The notes: generated from the letters alone by a model not told the origin. Numbered from the stretch's first letter, positions 17,505 through 26,674 are shown. The stretch: DNA of 64,000 nucleotides from Mesorhizobium sp. ORS 3359 (GCA_000824845.1 CCNC01000045.1:1-64000); one strand, 5' to 3'. Program-made: numbers and translations.

Positions 17505-17847
17505 ACATTCCTAGGCAACTCGCCCGCGCCTCATGGGAAAAATCCGCAGTAAGGGTTAGATAGCTTTCCAGTACAACAGTCCCGGTAGCGGAAGTTCCTC
17601 TCTCGGCCCAAAGCCGTCACCACACCGTTCCACATTAAGAGGCCGACTGGGGATTCTCGAAAGTTTTCGTACCCTCTTCATCGCGACCTCCGCTCGAATT
17701 GCGCGTGCACAACAATGGGTGTCTCGATCCGTAATGGTGCAAGCGTGATCGAAGTTCCATTCTGAGGACGATTCGGTAAGGGCTACCGCCAATACGTTTC
17801 TGCAACCGAGTTCGTCTGTTGGCCGGACTTCGCAAGCAGGCCCGACA
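17505..17847. other. Intergenic, no recognisable gene
   Basis: About 340 bp between the IalB-type gene and the first tRNA-end repeat. The longest frame is a 104-codon minus-strand one (17556-17870) with no family-like motif and a run into the tRNA-like sequence; I do not consider it a gene. No integrase or transposase remnant could be recognised. Confidence 0.5.
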
Positions 17848-17928
17848 GATTCAAAATCCCCTCCCCGCAACCACTTTCATCATAAATCTATAACCGCCTC
17901 GTCTAACCGGGGCGGTTTTTGCGTTTTG
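17848..17928 (+). repeat. Repeat A: initiator-tRNA-like 3' end plus terminator (left boundary)
   Basis: GATTCAAAATC at 17848 followed by CCCCGCAACCA ending at 17873 looks like the T arm, acceptor strand and CCA of an initiator (fMet) tRNA: position 72 is A, opposite C1 in that tRNA. No 5' half of a tRNA precedes it, so this is a fragment. From 17862 to 17928 the sequence is repeated directly at 27971-28039 with 6 mismatches and 2 single-base gaps, including the terminator hairpin. Such tRNA 3'-end duplications are the classic footprint of site-specific integration of islands. Confidence 0.7.
17893..17920 (+). terminator. Intrinsic terminator in repeat A
   Basis: Stem ACCGCCTCG pairs with CGGGGCGGT (one T-G wobble) around the loop TCTAAC, followed by TTTT. 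The same loop and a compensated stem occur in repeat B, which supports a real, conserved terminator, probably originally belonging to the tRNA gene. Confidence 0.75.
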
Positions 17929-18098
17929 GGACGGGAAGGTCTGAATTGGGCCGTTAATACCAGATGGCATTGTTATCCTAGTCGCTGTGCAGGCCAGTCA
18001 GCCGCTTTCCGTGGTGACAGGGGGCCTATGCTAGCCGACGACCCGAAGCTAAAACAGCGACCGCAGGAAGGGTCCTGCCCGACGAATCGAAGGGTCGC

Positions 18099-19118
18099 AT
18101 GGCGCGGAGCAAACCGGCAACATTGAAGGATGTGGCGGCGCTTGCGAATGTGTCGCGCGCAACCGCGGCCCGCGCCCTGAACAGCTACGGCTATGTCGGC
18201 GACGAGACCGCCCAGAAGGTGCAGGCTGCGGCCGGGAAGCTCGGCTATCGCGGCAATCGCCTGGCGCAGGCATTGCGCAGCGGGCAGCTGCCGATCGTCG
18301 GCTGCATTCTCGGCGACATCCAGAACCCGTTCTTCGCGCGCATCGCCCATGACATCGAGGTGCTTGCCCGCGAGTGCGGGTACAATCTCGTCATCGGCAG
18401 CAGCGAGGAGGAACTGGGGCAGGAAGTCTCGCTCCTGGCAAGCCTCCGGTCGCTCTCCATACGAGGCTTCATCGTTGCGCCGACATCGGCCGACAACAAC
18501 GCGCATCTGCAAGGCCTGATCGCGGAAAACGTGCCGCTGATCCTGATCGACCGTGTCGCCGAAGGCGTCGACTGCGACAGCGTCGTGGTCGACAACGAGG
18601 GAGGAGCCCACAAGGCGGTCGAATATCTGATCGCCATGGGCCACCGCCGTATCGGGCTGCTGCAGGATGACATGCGTATCTTCACCTCCCGCGAGCGAAT
18701 GACCGGCTACAGGACGGCGCTTGGCGCCGCCGGCATCGCGCCCGACGAACGGATGATCGCGGTCTCGCAATCCACGGTGGAGCATGCCGTCGACGCGACG
18801 ATACGCCTGTTCAGCCAGAAGACGCCGCCGACAGCGCTTTTCACGGTCGACAGCCTCATGACGCAGGGCGCGCTTCTCGCTTTCCGTTCGATGGGGATTT
18901 CCATTCCCCACAATGTCTCACTGATCGGATTCGACGATTTCAACCTGGCGACGTTCACCGATCCGCAGATCACCGTCGTCTCGCAGCCGGTCTCGGAAAT
19001 CGGACGCGCCGCGGCCCGGCTGCTGTTCGACCGGCTTTCCGGAAAAACCGATGCGCCGCAAAAACTTCGCTTTGAAACAAAGCTGATCGTTCGCGGGTCC
19101 GTGAGTCGGCGCGGTTGA
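18099..19118 (+). CDS. LacI-family repressor, probable regulator of the fructosamine operon
   Basis: This 339-residue protein has an N-terminal LacI helix-turn-helix (TLKDVAALANVSRATAARAL, residues 9-28) with the hinge helix GNRLAQALRSG, then a periplasmic-binding-protein-like effector domain with IVGCILGDIQNPFFA, LILIDRV and IPHNVSLIGFDDF. That length and order are those of full LacI/GalR regulators. It is the first gene of the module, reads toward the operon and is followed after 74 bp by an 18-bp perfect palindrome, the likely operator. The effector is probably a fructosamine or its phosphate. The E. coli frl operon uses a GntR regulator instead, so the control gene differs from that model. 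Start ATG at 18099. Confidence 0.88.
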   Translation: MARSKPATLKDVAALANVSRATAARALNSYGYVGDETAQKVQAAAGKLGYRGNRLAQALRSGQLPIVGCILGDIQNPFFARIAHDIEVLARECGYNLVIGSSEEELGQEVSLLASLRSLSIRGFIVAPTSADNNAHLQGLIAENVPLILIDRVAEGVDCDSVVVDNEGGAHKAVEYLIAMGHRRIGLLQDDMRIFTSRERMTGYRTALGAAGIAPDERMIAVSQSTVEHAVDATIRLFSQKTPPTALFTVDSLMTQGALLAFRSMGISIPHNVSLIGFDDFNLATFTDPQITVVSQPVSEIGRAAARLLFDRLSGKTDAPQKLRFETKLIVRGSVSRRG

Positions 19119-19192
19119 GCCGCAAAAGCGTCCAGCCAGACTTTTTTTGAAACCCTACCTTGCCAGCAACGAGTTCTCATGCGTTAAATGCG

Positions 19193-19210
19193 TGTGAGAT
19201 CGATCTCACA
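19193..19210. promoter_or_regulatory. 18-bp perfect palindrome, probable LacI-family operator
   Basis: TGTGAGATCGATCTCACA is an exact inverted repeat centred on CG, as expected of LacI-family operators. It lies between the repressor gene and the FrlB-like gene, 88 bp upstream of the latter's start. CRP sites have a 6-base spacer between TGTGA and TCACA; here it is 8, which argues against CRP. Confidence 0.65.
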
Positions 19211-19297
19211 TGGCCTCAGGGTCATTGTCTCAAGATCATTGCGTGAAGACGCCCGCTGGGTTCGAGACCAGTGCGGAAGCAAAACGGGAAGGTTCAA

Positions 19298-20311
19298 ATG
19301 CTCAACTTCGATAAGGATCGCTTTGTGAAGATCCAAAGCGGCGCGGTTGCAATCGCCAAGGACGTGCGCGTCCTGATGCGCGATCTGCTGGACGGCGGTC
19401 TGGAACGCATCTTCTTCATGGGAACCGGCGGCGTGCAGTTTCTGGCCCTGCCGGCCATCGAGCTTGCGCGCAACACGACGCTCTTCCCGGTTTCCGCCGC
19501 CTATTCCGCGCAGGTCGTGCTGGAGCCCCCGGCGGGCCTCGACGAGAAGGCGCTGGTCGTTCTGCCCTCGCTGTCCGGCACCACCAAGGAAAGCGTGCAG
19601 CTCCTCGCCTTCCTGAAGGAGCGTGGCGTCAAGACGCTGTCGCTCACCGGTCACAAGGATACGCCGCTCGGCCGCGACGCCGACTACAACTTCACCAACT
19701 TTGCCGAGGACGACACGTCTTCGGAATCCTTCTACCTCCAGACCCTTCTCATCGTGCTGGCCCTCCTGGCCGAGCGCGGCGAATATGCCGATTTCGATGC
19801 GACCGTGGCCGAGCTGGCGCTGCTGCCGAAGCTGCTGGTTTCGGTGAAGGAAAGCTACGAGGCCGAGGCCGCCGCCCTCGCCAGGGAGATCAAGGACGAG
19901 ACCTACCACATCTTCACCGGCGCCGGCTCCGTCTGGCCGGAAGCGCACTACTACGGCATGTGCATCCTCGAGGAGATGCAGTGGATCCGCACCCGCCCGG
20001 TGCAGGCATCCGACTTCTTCCACGGCACGCTCGAACTGGTGGAGCCTGGTGTCAGCCTCTTCATCTTCAAGGGCGAGGATGCGTTCCGGCCGCTGACCGA
20101 CCGGGTGGAGAACTTCGCCAAGCGCTATACCAACAAGGTGCGCGTTCTCGATGCGGCTTCCGCCAGCCTGCCGGGTATCTTGGCCAAAACGCGCGGCCTC
20201 ATCTCTCCGATCGTCCTCGCAACCATGCTGGAGCGCCTCAGCGCGCATCTGGAGGTGCTGCGCGACCATCCGCTGACCACGCGCCGCTATTACAAGCGCG
20301 TCGAATACTGA
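19298..20311 (+). CDS. frlB: FrlB-like fructosamine-6-phosphate deglycase (SIS domain)
   Basis: This 337-residue protein has two SIS (sugar isomerase) halves. Fingerprints include IFFMGTGGVQFLALPAIELA, LPSLSGTTKES, and FFHGTLELVEPGVSLFIFKG with VENFAKRYTNKVRVLD near the end. E. coli FrlB shows the same pattern (F-x-H-G-x-L-E-x-V-E-P-G-V) and a closely similar C-terminus in R-R-Y-Y-x-x-x-V-E-Y; this protein ends TRRYYKRVEY. FrlB splits fructoselysine 6-phosphate into glucose 6-phosphate and lysine. The ATG at 19298 follows GGGAAGG; an in-frame GTG at 19271 is less likely. The neighbouring FrlC-like and FrlD-like genes make a fructosamine pathway very likely; which amino-acid adduct is used is not visible. 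Confidence 0.82.
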   Translation: MLNFDKDRFVKIQSGAVAIAKDVRVLMRDLLDGGLERIFFMGTGGVQFLALPAIELARNTTLFPVSAAYSAQVVLEPPAGLDEKALVVLPSLSGTTKESVQLLAFLKERGVKTLSLTGHKDTPLGRDADYNFTNFAEDDTSSESFYLQTLLIVLALLAERGEYADFDATVAELALLPKLLVSVKESYEAEAAALAREIKDETYHIFTGAGSVWPEAHYYGMCILEEMQWIRTRPVQASDFFHGTLELVEPGVSLFIFKGEDAFRPLTDRVENFAKRYTNKVRVLDAASASLPGILAKTRGLISPIVLATMLERLSAHLEVLRDHPLTTRRYYKRVEY

Positions 20312-20393
20312 GCTTTGCGGTCCGGCGCCGCCGCCGGACCGCACGCCTTGCCTGCATGCCTGACGAGACAAAACAACAGAGAGGAACTGAGAA

Positions 20394-21719
20394 ATGAAAG
20401 CCAATATATTTTTGAGCAGGCCCAGCCTCGCCGCAATCACTGCCGCCGCGTTTGTAATCGGCGGCATCAGTGCCGCATCCGCCGCCGACGCGGTCGTTGC
20501 TGATCCCAATGCGAAGGTCGACTATTCGGGTACGGTCAGCGTCCTGACGAAATTCGGCCTGCAGCAGCTTTCTCCTTTTTTCGTCGACGCCGCCAAGAAA
20601 TATGAGGCGCTCCATCCGGGCGTGAAGGTCGAGCTCATCCAGGAGAGCGACGACAGCGTAAAGGGCAAGACCAAGGCGCTCGTCGCCTCCAATTCGCTGC
20701 CGGACGTCTACTTCACCTGGACAGGTAGTTGGGGCGAGAACTTCGTGCGCGGCAAGCGCGCCGTCGATCTCACCCCCGTCATCGGGCCCAACACGGAATG
20801 GGGCAAGACGCTCGCGACCGCCGCCGTCTCCGCCTTCCAGTACAATGGCAAGCTATACGGCATTCCGCTTTATCTCGACGCCAAATTCATGGGCTACAAC
20901 AAGAGCCTGTTCGAAAAGGCCGGCGTTGCCGAGCCCAAGACCTTCGATGACTTGCTGAGCGCCTGCGCCGCCCTCAAGAAGACCGGCATCACGCCGATCT
21001 CCTACGGCAACAAGGAAGGCTGGCCGGGCGTGCATTATGCGGGCCAGCTCCTTGCCTATAATGTGCCGCAGGCGACCCTGGAGAAGGATTTCGTCCCGGC
21101 CACCGCCGAATATACCGATCCCGGCTATATCGAGAGCCTGAAGCAGTACAAGCAGATCATCGATGAATGCTCGGACGGATCCGGCACCAACGGCTCCTCC
21201 TATGCCTCGGCTTTGCAGCAGTTCAGCAACGGCAAGTCCGCCATGTACTATCAGGAGATCATCGAGTTCGATCAGTCGACGGCCGAAGGCGCGCTGAAGC
21301 GCGAGGATTTCGGTTTCTTCAAGCTGCCGGTCCCGAAGGACGCCAAGGGTGACGTCAAGGCCATCGAAGGCGCGCCGGAAGGCTATATGATCAACGCGGC
21401 CTCGAAGAACGTCCCTCTGGCGATCGATTTCATGCGCTTCGTCACCTCGGCCGAAAACGGTAAGATCCTGTCGGCGCCGCCTTACGGCCAGCCGAGCGCA
21501 ACGGTCGGCGGCTATTCGGCGCAGAGCATGAACCCGACCGTCGTCGACGGCCTGAAGGTGATCGCCGATTCCTCCTACCTCATGCCCTGGCTCGATACCG
21601 CGAACCCCCCGCGCGTGGCGGCCGCCTGGCTCTCCGGCCTGCAGGCGCTGATCGGCGGCTCGATGACCGCGGAACAGGTCATGGAGCGGGTAAAGGAAGC
21701 GGCGGCTTCGTCCAAATAG
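20394..21719 (+). CDS. ABC transporter substrate-binding protein, family 1 (sugar type)
   Basis: This 441-residue exported protein starts with a Sec signal (FVIGGISAASAA-DA). The mature part has the family 1 sugar-binding pattern: YEALHPGVKVELIQ, SLPDVYFTWTGSWG, FQYNGKLYGIPLYLDAKFM and NGKSAMYYQE. It is the periplasmic receptor of the importer whose permeases follow 10 bp downstream and whose ATPase is the last gene of the module. From its place between the FrlB-like gene and the FrlC/FrlD-like genes it probably binds a fructosamine or another glycated amine. Start ATG at 20394 with GAGGAAC upstream. Confidence 0.88.
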   Translation: MKANIFLSRPSLAAITAAAFVIGGISAASAADAVVADPNAKVDYSGTVSVLTKFGLQQLSPFFVDAAKKYEALHPGVKVELIQESDDSVKGKTKALVASNSLPDVYFTWTGSWGENFVRGKRAVDLTPVIGPNTEWGKTLATAAVSAFQYNGKLYGIPLYLDAKFMGYNKSLFEKAGVAEPKTFDDLLSACAALKKTGITPISYGNKEGWPGVHYAGQLLAYNVPQATLEKDFVPATAEYTDPGYIESLKQYKQIIDECSDGSGTNGSSYASALQQFSNGKSAMYYQEIIEFDQSTAEGALKREDFGFFKLPVPKDAKGDVKAIEGAPEGYMINAASKNVPLAIDFMRFVTSAENGKILSAPPYGQPSATVGGYSAQSMNPTVVDGLKVIADSSYLMPWLDTANPPRVAAAWLSGLQALIGGSMTAEQVMERVKEAAASSK

Positions 21720-21729
21720 GATTGGCGCG

Positions 21730-22695
21730 ATGACCGTCATGAAGCCCGGGCACAGGGGCGAAGCCGTCAAGATCGGCTTTGCCGGGTCGAGCCGGTCCGA
21801 GAGGGACTGGCTCGGCCCCTTGGCCGCGGCTTGGTCGTTCCGCTGGATCCTGGTCGCCTTCGTGCTGATCCTCTGGTTCGTCTACTATCCGATCATCGAC
21901 AACTTTGTCGTCAGCACGAAGAACCAGGACATTTTCACCGGCGAAACCGCCTTCGTCGGACTGGAAAACTACCGCCGCTTGCAAGCCGATCCGGTGGTCT
22001 GGACCTCGATCGTCAACAACACACTCTATGCCGTCATCTCGGTGGTCTTCCAGGTCTTCGGCGCCTTCGTGCTGGCGGCTTTGATCGAGGGGCTCGCCGA
22101 GGAGAGATGGCGCCGCTTCTGGCGCGCCGTCTATTTCGTGCCGTCGGCCATCTCGATCACCGTGACCGGCCTTCTCTTCTACTTCATCTACCAGCCCGAC
22201 ATCGGCCTTCTGGATTCGGCGCTCACGCAGGTCGGCCTTGCGGGCTGGTCGCGCGCCTGGCTCGGCGAAGAAGGGACGGCCATCTATGCCATCATCGCCA
22301 TGAGCCAATGGCAGGGCTTCGGCTATTCCACGCTGCTGTTTGCCATCGCCATCCAGAAGATCCCGCGCGACCTCTACGACGCGGCGATCATGGACGGGGC
22401 CGGAACCTGGCGGCGCTTGTGGAGCATCACCTTCCCGCTGACGCGGGAAATGACGGGCCTGATGGTGATCATCACCATTACCGGCGCGTTCCAGGTCTTC
22501 AACGAGGTCATGGTGATGACCGGCGGCGGGCCCAACAACAGCAGCCAGGTCCTCGGCACGTGGCTCTATCAGCAAGGTTTCATCGAAGACGACTTCGGCT
22601 ACGGCGCGGCGATCGCATCGGTCATCTTCGTCATCACGCTCATGACCGGCTTCGCACAGCTTTGGTACACAAAGAGGCGGAGGGTCGAGCTGTGA
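21730..22695 (+). CDS. ABC transporter permease (MalF/UgpA type)
   Basis: This 321-residue inner-membrane protein has about six hydrophobic segments, starting with WILVAFVLILWFVYYPIIDN. The cytoplasmic EAA loop is visible as IPRDLYDAAIMDGAGTWRRL, which docks onto the ATPase, and is followed by FPLTREMTGLMVIITITGAF. This identifies a MalF-type permease of family 1 carbohydrate importers. It starts 10 bp after the binding-protein gene and overlaps the second permease at GTGA. The ATG at 21730 is preferred; a second Met lies four codons later. Confidence 0.88.
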   Translation: MTVMKPGHRGEAVKIGFAGSSRSERDWLGPLAAAWSFRWILVAFVLILWFVYYPIIDNFVVSTKNQDIFTGETAFVGLENYRRLQADPVVWTSIVNNTLYAVISVVFQVFGAFVLAALIEGLAEERWRRFWRAVYFVPSAISITVTGLLFYFIYQPDIGLLDSALTQVGLAGWSRAWLGEEGTAIYAIIAMSQWQGFGYSTLLFAIAIQKIPRDLYDAAIMDGAGTWRRLWSITFPLTREMTGLMVIITITGAFQVFNEVMVMTGGGPNNSSQVLGTWLYQQGFIEDDFGYGAAIASVIFVITLMTGFAQLWYTKRRRVEL

Positions 22696-23552
22696 GCCAC
22701 TCCCACCAACCGCGCCAGACGGAGCGCACGGACTTCATCGCGGTACTGGCGAAGGTCTGCCTCATCACCTTCCTCACCAGCCTCGGCATCGTCGTGCTCT
22801 ATCCGCTGTTCTGGATGGCCCTGAACGGCTTTAAGACCAACGCGGAGATCTTCGGCAATCCGTTCGCGCTGCCGACCGGCCTCAGCCTTACCAACTACAT
22901 CGCCGCGTGGAACCAGGGTATTCGCAATTACATCGCGACGAGCGTCACCGTCACGCTCGGATCCGCCGCCTGCACCGTCCTGGTCAGCGCATGGACCGCC
23001 TACGGCCTGACCCGCTCGAAGCTGCCGGGCAAGCCGTTCTTCGTCGGCATCGTGCTTGGCGGCCTGATGCTGAGCCCGACGGTCGCCGTCATCCCGCTGG
23101 TGCGCATGATGCAGGATCTCGGCCTCTACAACACCTACTGGGCGCTGATCATCCTCTACACCGCCTTCCGCATTCCCTTCACGACTTTCCTGATCCGCGC
23201 CTACATGCTTGGACTGCCGCGCGACCTCGACGAGGCCGCCATCATGGATGGCGCCAGCGAAGGCCAGATCTTCTGGAAGGTGACGCTGCCGCTGTGCAAG
23301 CCGATCCTGGTGTCCTCCGTCATCCTGCACGTGCTCTTTGCGTGGAACGAGTATCTCTTCGCGATGATCTTCACCAGCGGCGCGGACCTTCAGACGCTGC
23401 CCGTCGGCCTGACCTCCATCATGGCCAAGCACGGCACGAACTACGCCGTCGTCTTCGCCGCCATGACGCTCTCGGCGCTTCCCATCGTCATGGTCTTCTT
23501 CGCGGCTCAGCGTTTCTTCATCCGCGGGCTTGCCGAGGGCATCGGAAAATAG
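22692..23552 (+). CDS. ABC transporter permease (MalG/UgpE type)
   Basis: This 286-residue permease forms the pair with the preceding one. Its start is the GTG at 22692, which overlaps the upstream TGA (GTGA); the same frame stays open far upstream only because of coding shadow. Six membrane segments are predicted, the first being CLITFLTSLGIVVLYPLFWM. The EAA loop reads LPRDLDEAAIMDGASEGQIF, followed by VTLPLCKPILV. MalG-type permeases end in FF.RG...G...K, matching FIRGLAEGIGK. Together with the first permease, the binding protein and the ATPase it completes a four-gene importer. Confidence 0.88.
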   Translation: MSHSHQPRQTERTDFIAVLAKVCLITFLTSLGIVVLYPLFWMALNGFKTNAEIFGNPFALPTGLSLTNYIAAWNQGIRNYIATSVTVTLGSAACTVLVSAWTAYGLTRSKLPGKPFFVGIVLGGLMLSPTVAVIPLVRMMQDLGLYNTYWALIILYTAFRIPFTTFLIRAYMLGLPRDLDEAAIMDGASEGQIFWKVTLPLCKPILVSSVILHVLFAWNEYLFAMIFTSGADLQTLPVGLTSIMAKHGTNYAVVFAAMTLSALPIVMVFFAAQRFFIRGLAEGIGK

Positions 23553-23562
23553 GGCAAGGTCC

Positions 23563-24408
23563 ATGTTGAAACGCAAACAGCTTATCGGTGCGAATTTCTC
23601 CTTTCAGCACCATCCCTTCCGCTGGACCGCAGAAAAGCTCAGCGCCATGGGATTCGACCGGATGGAATTCTGGGGCGTCGCCCCGCATCTCGACCTCTTC
23701 CACGACAACCGCGCGCGGCTCGCCGAGGTAAAGTCGATCCTCGGCGACAACGGCCTGAGCGTTCGCTGCTTCACGCCGGAGCAGGTTCTCTATCCGATCA
23801 ACATCGCGTCCGGCGACAGCGCCTATCGGGAGGCCAGCGTCGAGCGCTTCATGCGCGCAGCCGATATCAGCGCCGAACTCGGCGCGAGATATCTCTTCCT
23901 GACGCCGGGCCGGGGCTTCGAATGCGAAAGCAGGGAAACCGCCTGGGCGCATTCGGTCGCCTCGATCAACCGCATCGCGGCGCATGCGCGGTCGCTCGGC
24001 GTTTCCTGCCTCCTGGAGCCGCTGCAGCGCCTCGAAAGCAACATCGTCACCAATGCGGATCAGCTTCACGCCCTGTGGCGCGCGCTCGACGGCGACGATG
24101 TCGACGTGGTCCTCGATCTCGTTGCCATGGCGACAGCGGGCGACAGCGTCGGCGGTTATTTCGAGCGCTTCGGAAAGCGCGTCGCGCATGTCCATGTCGT
24201 CGACGGGACGCCGGCGGGGCATCTTGCCTGGGGCGACGGCAACCTGCCGCTCGCCCACCATCTCGGGCAGCTCGGAGCACAGGGCTTTGCCGGCACGCTG
24301 ACCTTCGAGCCCTTCGGCAACGGATCCTATGCGCTCGACCCCGTCTCCGCCTGGCGACGATGCCTGGACGCGATCGCGCCTCATCTCGATCAGGCGGACG
24401 AAGAATGA
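23563..24408 (+). CDS. frlC: FrlC-like fructosamine 3-epimerase (TIM barrel)
   Basis: This 281-residue protein belongs to the xylose-isomerase-like TIM-barrel (AP endonuclease 2) superfamily. Segments such as GFDRMEFWGVAPHLDLF, CFTPEQVLYPINIASGD, LLEPLQRLESNIVTNADQ and VAHVHVVDG follow the order of E. coli FrlC, in which P-E-x-x-x-Y-P-x-N, L-E-P-L-x-x-x-E-S-N and H-x-H-I-V-D occupy the same places. FrlC interconverts fructoselysine and psicoselysine at C3. Here it would feed glycated amines into the FrlD/FrlB route. The ATG at 23563 has AGGGCAAGG upstream; its stop overlaps the kinase start (ATGA). The substrate remains an inference from context. Confidence 0.75.
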   Translation: MLKRKQLIGANFSFQHHPFRWTAEKLSAMGFDRMEFWGVAPHLDLFHDNRARLAEVKSILGDNGLSVRCFTPEQVLYPINIASGDSAYREASVERFMRAADISAELGARYLFLTPGRGFECESRETAWAHSVASINRIAAHARSLGVSCLLEPLQRLESNIVTNADQLHALWRALDGDDVDVVLDLVAMATAGDSVGGYFERFGKRVAHVHVVDGTPAGHLAWGDGNLPLAHHLGQLGAQGFAGTLTFEPFGNGSYALDPVSAWRRCLDAIAPHLDQADEE

Positions 24409-25274
24409 CGAGAGCCAATCCCAACCTGATCGCTGTTGGCGACAATTGCCTCGACGTCTACCTGACCAAAGGTTTCGTCACCGTGGGCGGCAACGCGCTC
24501 AATGTCGCCGTGCAATGGCGACGGCACGGGTTGAACGCGCGCTATTTCGGGGCGCTGGGGCAGGACACGGAAGCCGACATCATGTTGGAGGCCATCGGGG
24601 AGGCGGGGCTCGACAGGAGCGACGTAGAAATACGTCCCGGCTCCTCCGCCGTGACCCTGCTTGCCGATGATGCCGGCGAACGGCGCTTCCTTCTTGAATC
24701 GCTTGGCGTGGGAGAGGATTACGTTCCAAGCCCCAAACGCTACGAGATGCTACGGCAGGCCGATTGGGTGCATCTCGGTACGAATTCCAGCGAAAAGCTG
24801 GTCCGCAGGCTCGTCGCGGATGGCATGCCCTTCAGCATCGATGTTTCCACCCGGCATTTCAAGCTTTCGCTGGAAGGCGTGCCGCTGGTCTTCGCCTCCG
24901 GCCCGGACGATCCGACCGAGGACGTCGAACCGCTGATCGCGCGGTTGAGGGACGCGGGCGCGCGCCAGATCGTGATCACCTGCGGCAAGCGCGGCTCCTT
25001 CTATGATGATGGGGGCAGCGTCACCCAGGCGGGTTCGGTGCCGGTCGCCGTTGTCGACACCTGCGGCGCGGGGGACAGCTTCATCGCGACCTTCATCACA
25101 TCGCGCTTTCTCTCGGATCAATCGGGCAGAGCCGCTCTCGAGCTCGCCGCCGAAAGGGCATCGGAAACCTGCACCCACCTAGGAGGCTTCCCGCAGCCCA
25201 TCCGGGCGGTCCCGCAATGGCTGCTCGCCAAATATGACGATGTCATCCGCGGCACGCAGAGGACCGGAACATGA
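24405..25274 (+). CDS. frlD: FrlD-like fructosamine 6-kinase (PfkB family)
   Basis: This 289-residue protein is a PfkB/ribokinase-type sugar kinase. The N-terminus IAVGDNCLDVY and GGNALNVAVQWRRHG closely resembles E. coli FrlD (G-D-N-C-x-D-x-Y and G-G-N-A-x-N-V-A-V). The catalytic signature DTCGAGDSFIATF is intact. FrlD phosphorylates fructoselysine at O6, giving the substrate of the FrlB deglycase encoded upstream. It starts at the ATG at 24405, overlapping the epimerase stop (ATGA), and in turn overlaps the next gene (ATGA at 25271), so these genes are translationally coupled. Confidence 0.8.
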   Translation: MTRANPNLIAVGDNCLDVYLTKGFVTVGGNALNVAVQWRRHGLNARYFGALGQDTEADIMLEAIGEAGLDRSDVEIRPGSSAVTLLADDAGERRFLLESLGVGEDYVPSPKRYEMLRQADWVHLGTNSSEKLVRRLVADGMPFSIDVSTRHFKLSLEGVPLVFASGPDDPTEDVEPLIARLRDAGARQIVITCGKRGSFYDDGGSVTQAGSVPVAVVDTCGAGDSFIATFITSRFLSDQSGRAALELAAERASETCTHLGGFPQPIRAVPQWLLAKYDDVIRGTQRTGT

Positions 25275-26674
25275 ATACCATCACGATGCGGCCGCCGGTC
25301 GTGGCGGCGAAGGCCGATCGCTCCTACTGGCTGCGCAGCATAGAGGCCGACGCCGGTACCCCGCCCTTGCAGGGTGCGGCGGACTGTGATGTGGCGATCG
25401 TCGGCGGCGGGTATGCCGGCCTGTGGACGGCCTTGCGGATCAAGGAACAGTCGCCTGAAACGCGCGTCACAGTGCTCGAGGCCGATTTCTGCGGCTCCGG
25501 CGCCTCGGGCCGCAATGGCGGCCAGGTTCATAGCTGGTTCGCCGAGATCGACATTCTGCGCGCGCTCGTCGGCGAGGACGATGCGCTTATGCTGTGCCGC
25601 GCGACCGCTGACGCCATTGAGGAGCTGAACGGTCTTCAGATCTCCGGCACCGTCGACATGGGGCTAAGGCTCGACGGCTGGCTGTGGACGGCGAGTTCGA
25701 CCGCGCAGGAAGGAGCCTGGGCCGCCGCCCGCGACATCTGTCTCGCGCTTGGCGAAGAGCGCTTCCAGCCCCTTCAGCGCGCGGACATACTGCGCCGCAC
25801 CGGCTCGGACGCCTCCTATCTCGGCATCGTCGAGGAGAGGGCAGGGACCGTGCAGCCCGCGAAGCTCGCCATCGGCCTACGCCGGCTCGCCCATGAAAGG
25901 GGCATCGCTATCCACGAGCGTAGCCCGGTTGTCGAAATCGCGCCCGGCCTGCGGCCGCAATTGCGCACGGCCGGCGGCGTGCTTTCCGCCGGCAAGGTGG
26001 TGCTCGCCGCCAATGCCTGGCTTTCGGCCATTCCGGAACTGCATCCCTATCTCTATGTGGTGAGCAGCCAGGTCATCGCGACCGCGCCTGCGCCCGACGT
26101 TCTCGAGCGGATCGGCTGGACGGACGGCGCCTCGATCTGCGACGCGCAGCACCACGTGCTCTACTACCAGCGCACATCGGAAGGCACAGTCATCTTCGGG
26201 CGGGGCACGGGCGGCATCGCCTATGGCGACCGCATAGATGACCGGTTCAACCGCGGCGGCGACGGAGGCGCGGACAACATCCGGGAACTGCACCGGGTCT
26301 ACCCCCAGCTCAAGGACGTGCCGGTGCTTTGCGACTGGAGCGGCCCGATCGACTGCACGGCGGAGCACCTGCCGGTCTTCGGGCATCTGAAGGACCACGC
26401 GAACATCTTCTACGCGATGGGTTTCAACGGCACGGGCATCGCGCAGACGCCTGTCGCCGGCCGCATCATGGCAAGCCTCGTCCTCGGGCGTGATGATGCG
26501 TGGAGCCGGTGCGGGCTGGTCGGCATTGGCAAGCGCACGCGGCTTCCCCCCGAACCCCTGCGCTATATCGGCGCCCGGGTCGTGCGCCGCGCCATCCGGC
26601 GAAAGAACGACCTCGAAATTCTCAACAGGAAGCCGGACGCGGTGACGCGATTCCTGGCCGGGCTCGCTCCCTGA
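25271..26674 (+). CDS. FAD-dependent amine oxidoreductase (DAO family), possible amadoriase
   Basis: This 467-residue flavoprotein starts with the FAD dinucleotide-binding motif VAIVGGGYAGLWTALRI (Gly at about 45, 46, 47 and 50), then GSGASGRNGGQVHSW, as in DAO-type enzymes such as PuuB/OrdL and sarcosine oxidases. The C-terminal YAMGFNGTGIAQTP closes the FAD site. Amadoriases (fructosyl-amine oxidases) belong to the same superfamily, and the setting among frl-like genes makes an oxidative alternative to the kinase/deglycase route plausible; a role on the amine released by FrlB is equally possible. E. coli frl has no such gene. The substrate is not visible in the sequence. Confidence 0.75.
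   Translation: MNTITMRPPVVAAKADRSYWLRSIEADAGTPPLQGAADCDVAIVGGGYAGLWTALRIKEQSPETRVTVLEADFCGSGASGRNGGQVHSWFAEIDILRALVGEDDALMLCRATADAIEELNGLQISGTVDMGLRLDGWLWTASSTAQEGAWAAARDICLALGEERFQPLQRADILRRTGSDASYLGIVEERAGTVQPAKLAIGLRRLAHERGIAIHERSPVVEIAPGLRPQLRTAGGVLSAGKVVLAANAWLSAIPELHPYLYVVSSQVIATAPAPDVLERIGWTDGASICDAQHHVLYYQRTSEGTVIFGRGTGGIAYGDRIDDRFNRGGDGGADNIRELHRVYPQLKDVPVLCDWSGPIDCTAEHLPVFGHLKDHANIFYAMGFNGTGIAQTPVAGRIMASLVLGRDDAWSRCGLVGIGKRTRLPPEPLRYIGARVVRRAIRRKNDLEILNRKPDAVTRFLAGLAP

Noticed and set aside
19193..19210. Interpretation of the palindrome as a CRP site
   Set aside because: TGTGA and TCACA are separated by 8 bases instead of 6, and a LacI-type gene lies directly upstream.
21831..22691. 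An N-terminal extension that would make one 573-aa permease
   Set aside because: The first half is an off-frame shadow of the first permease; the real start is the GTG at 22692 overlapping the upstream TGA.
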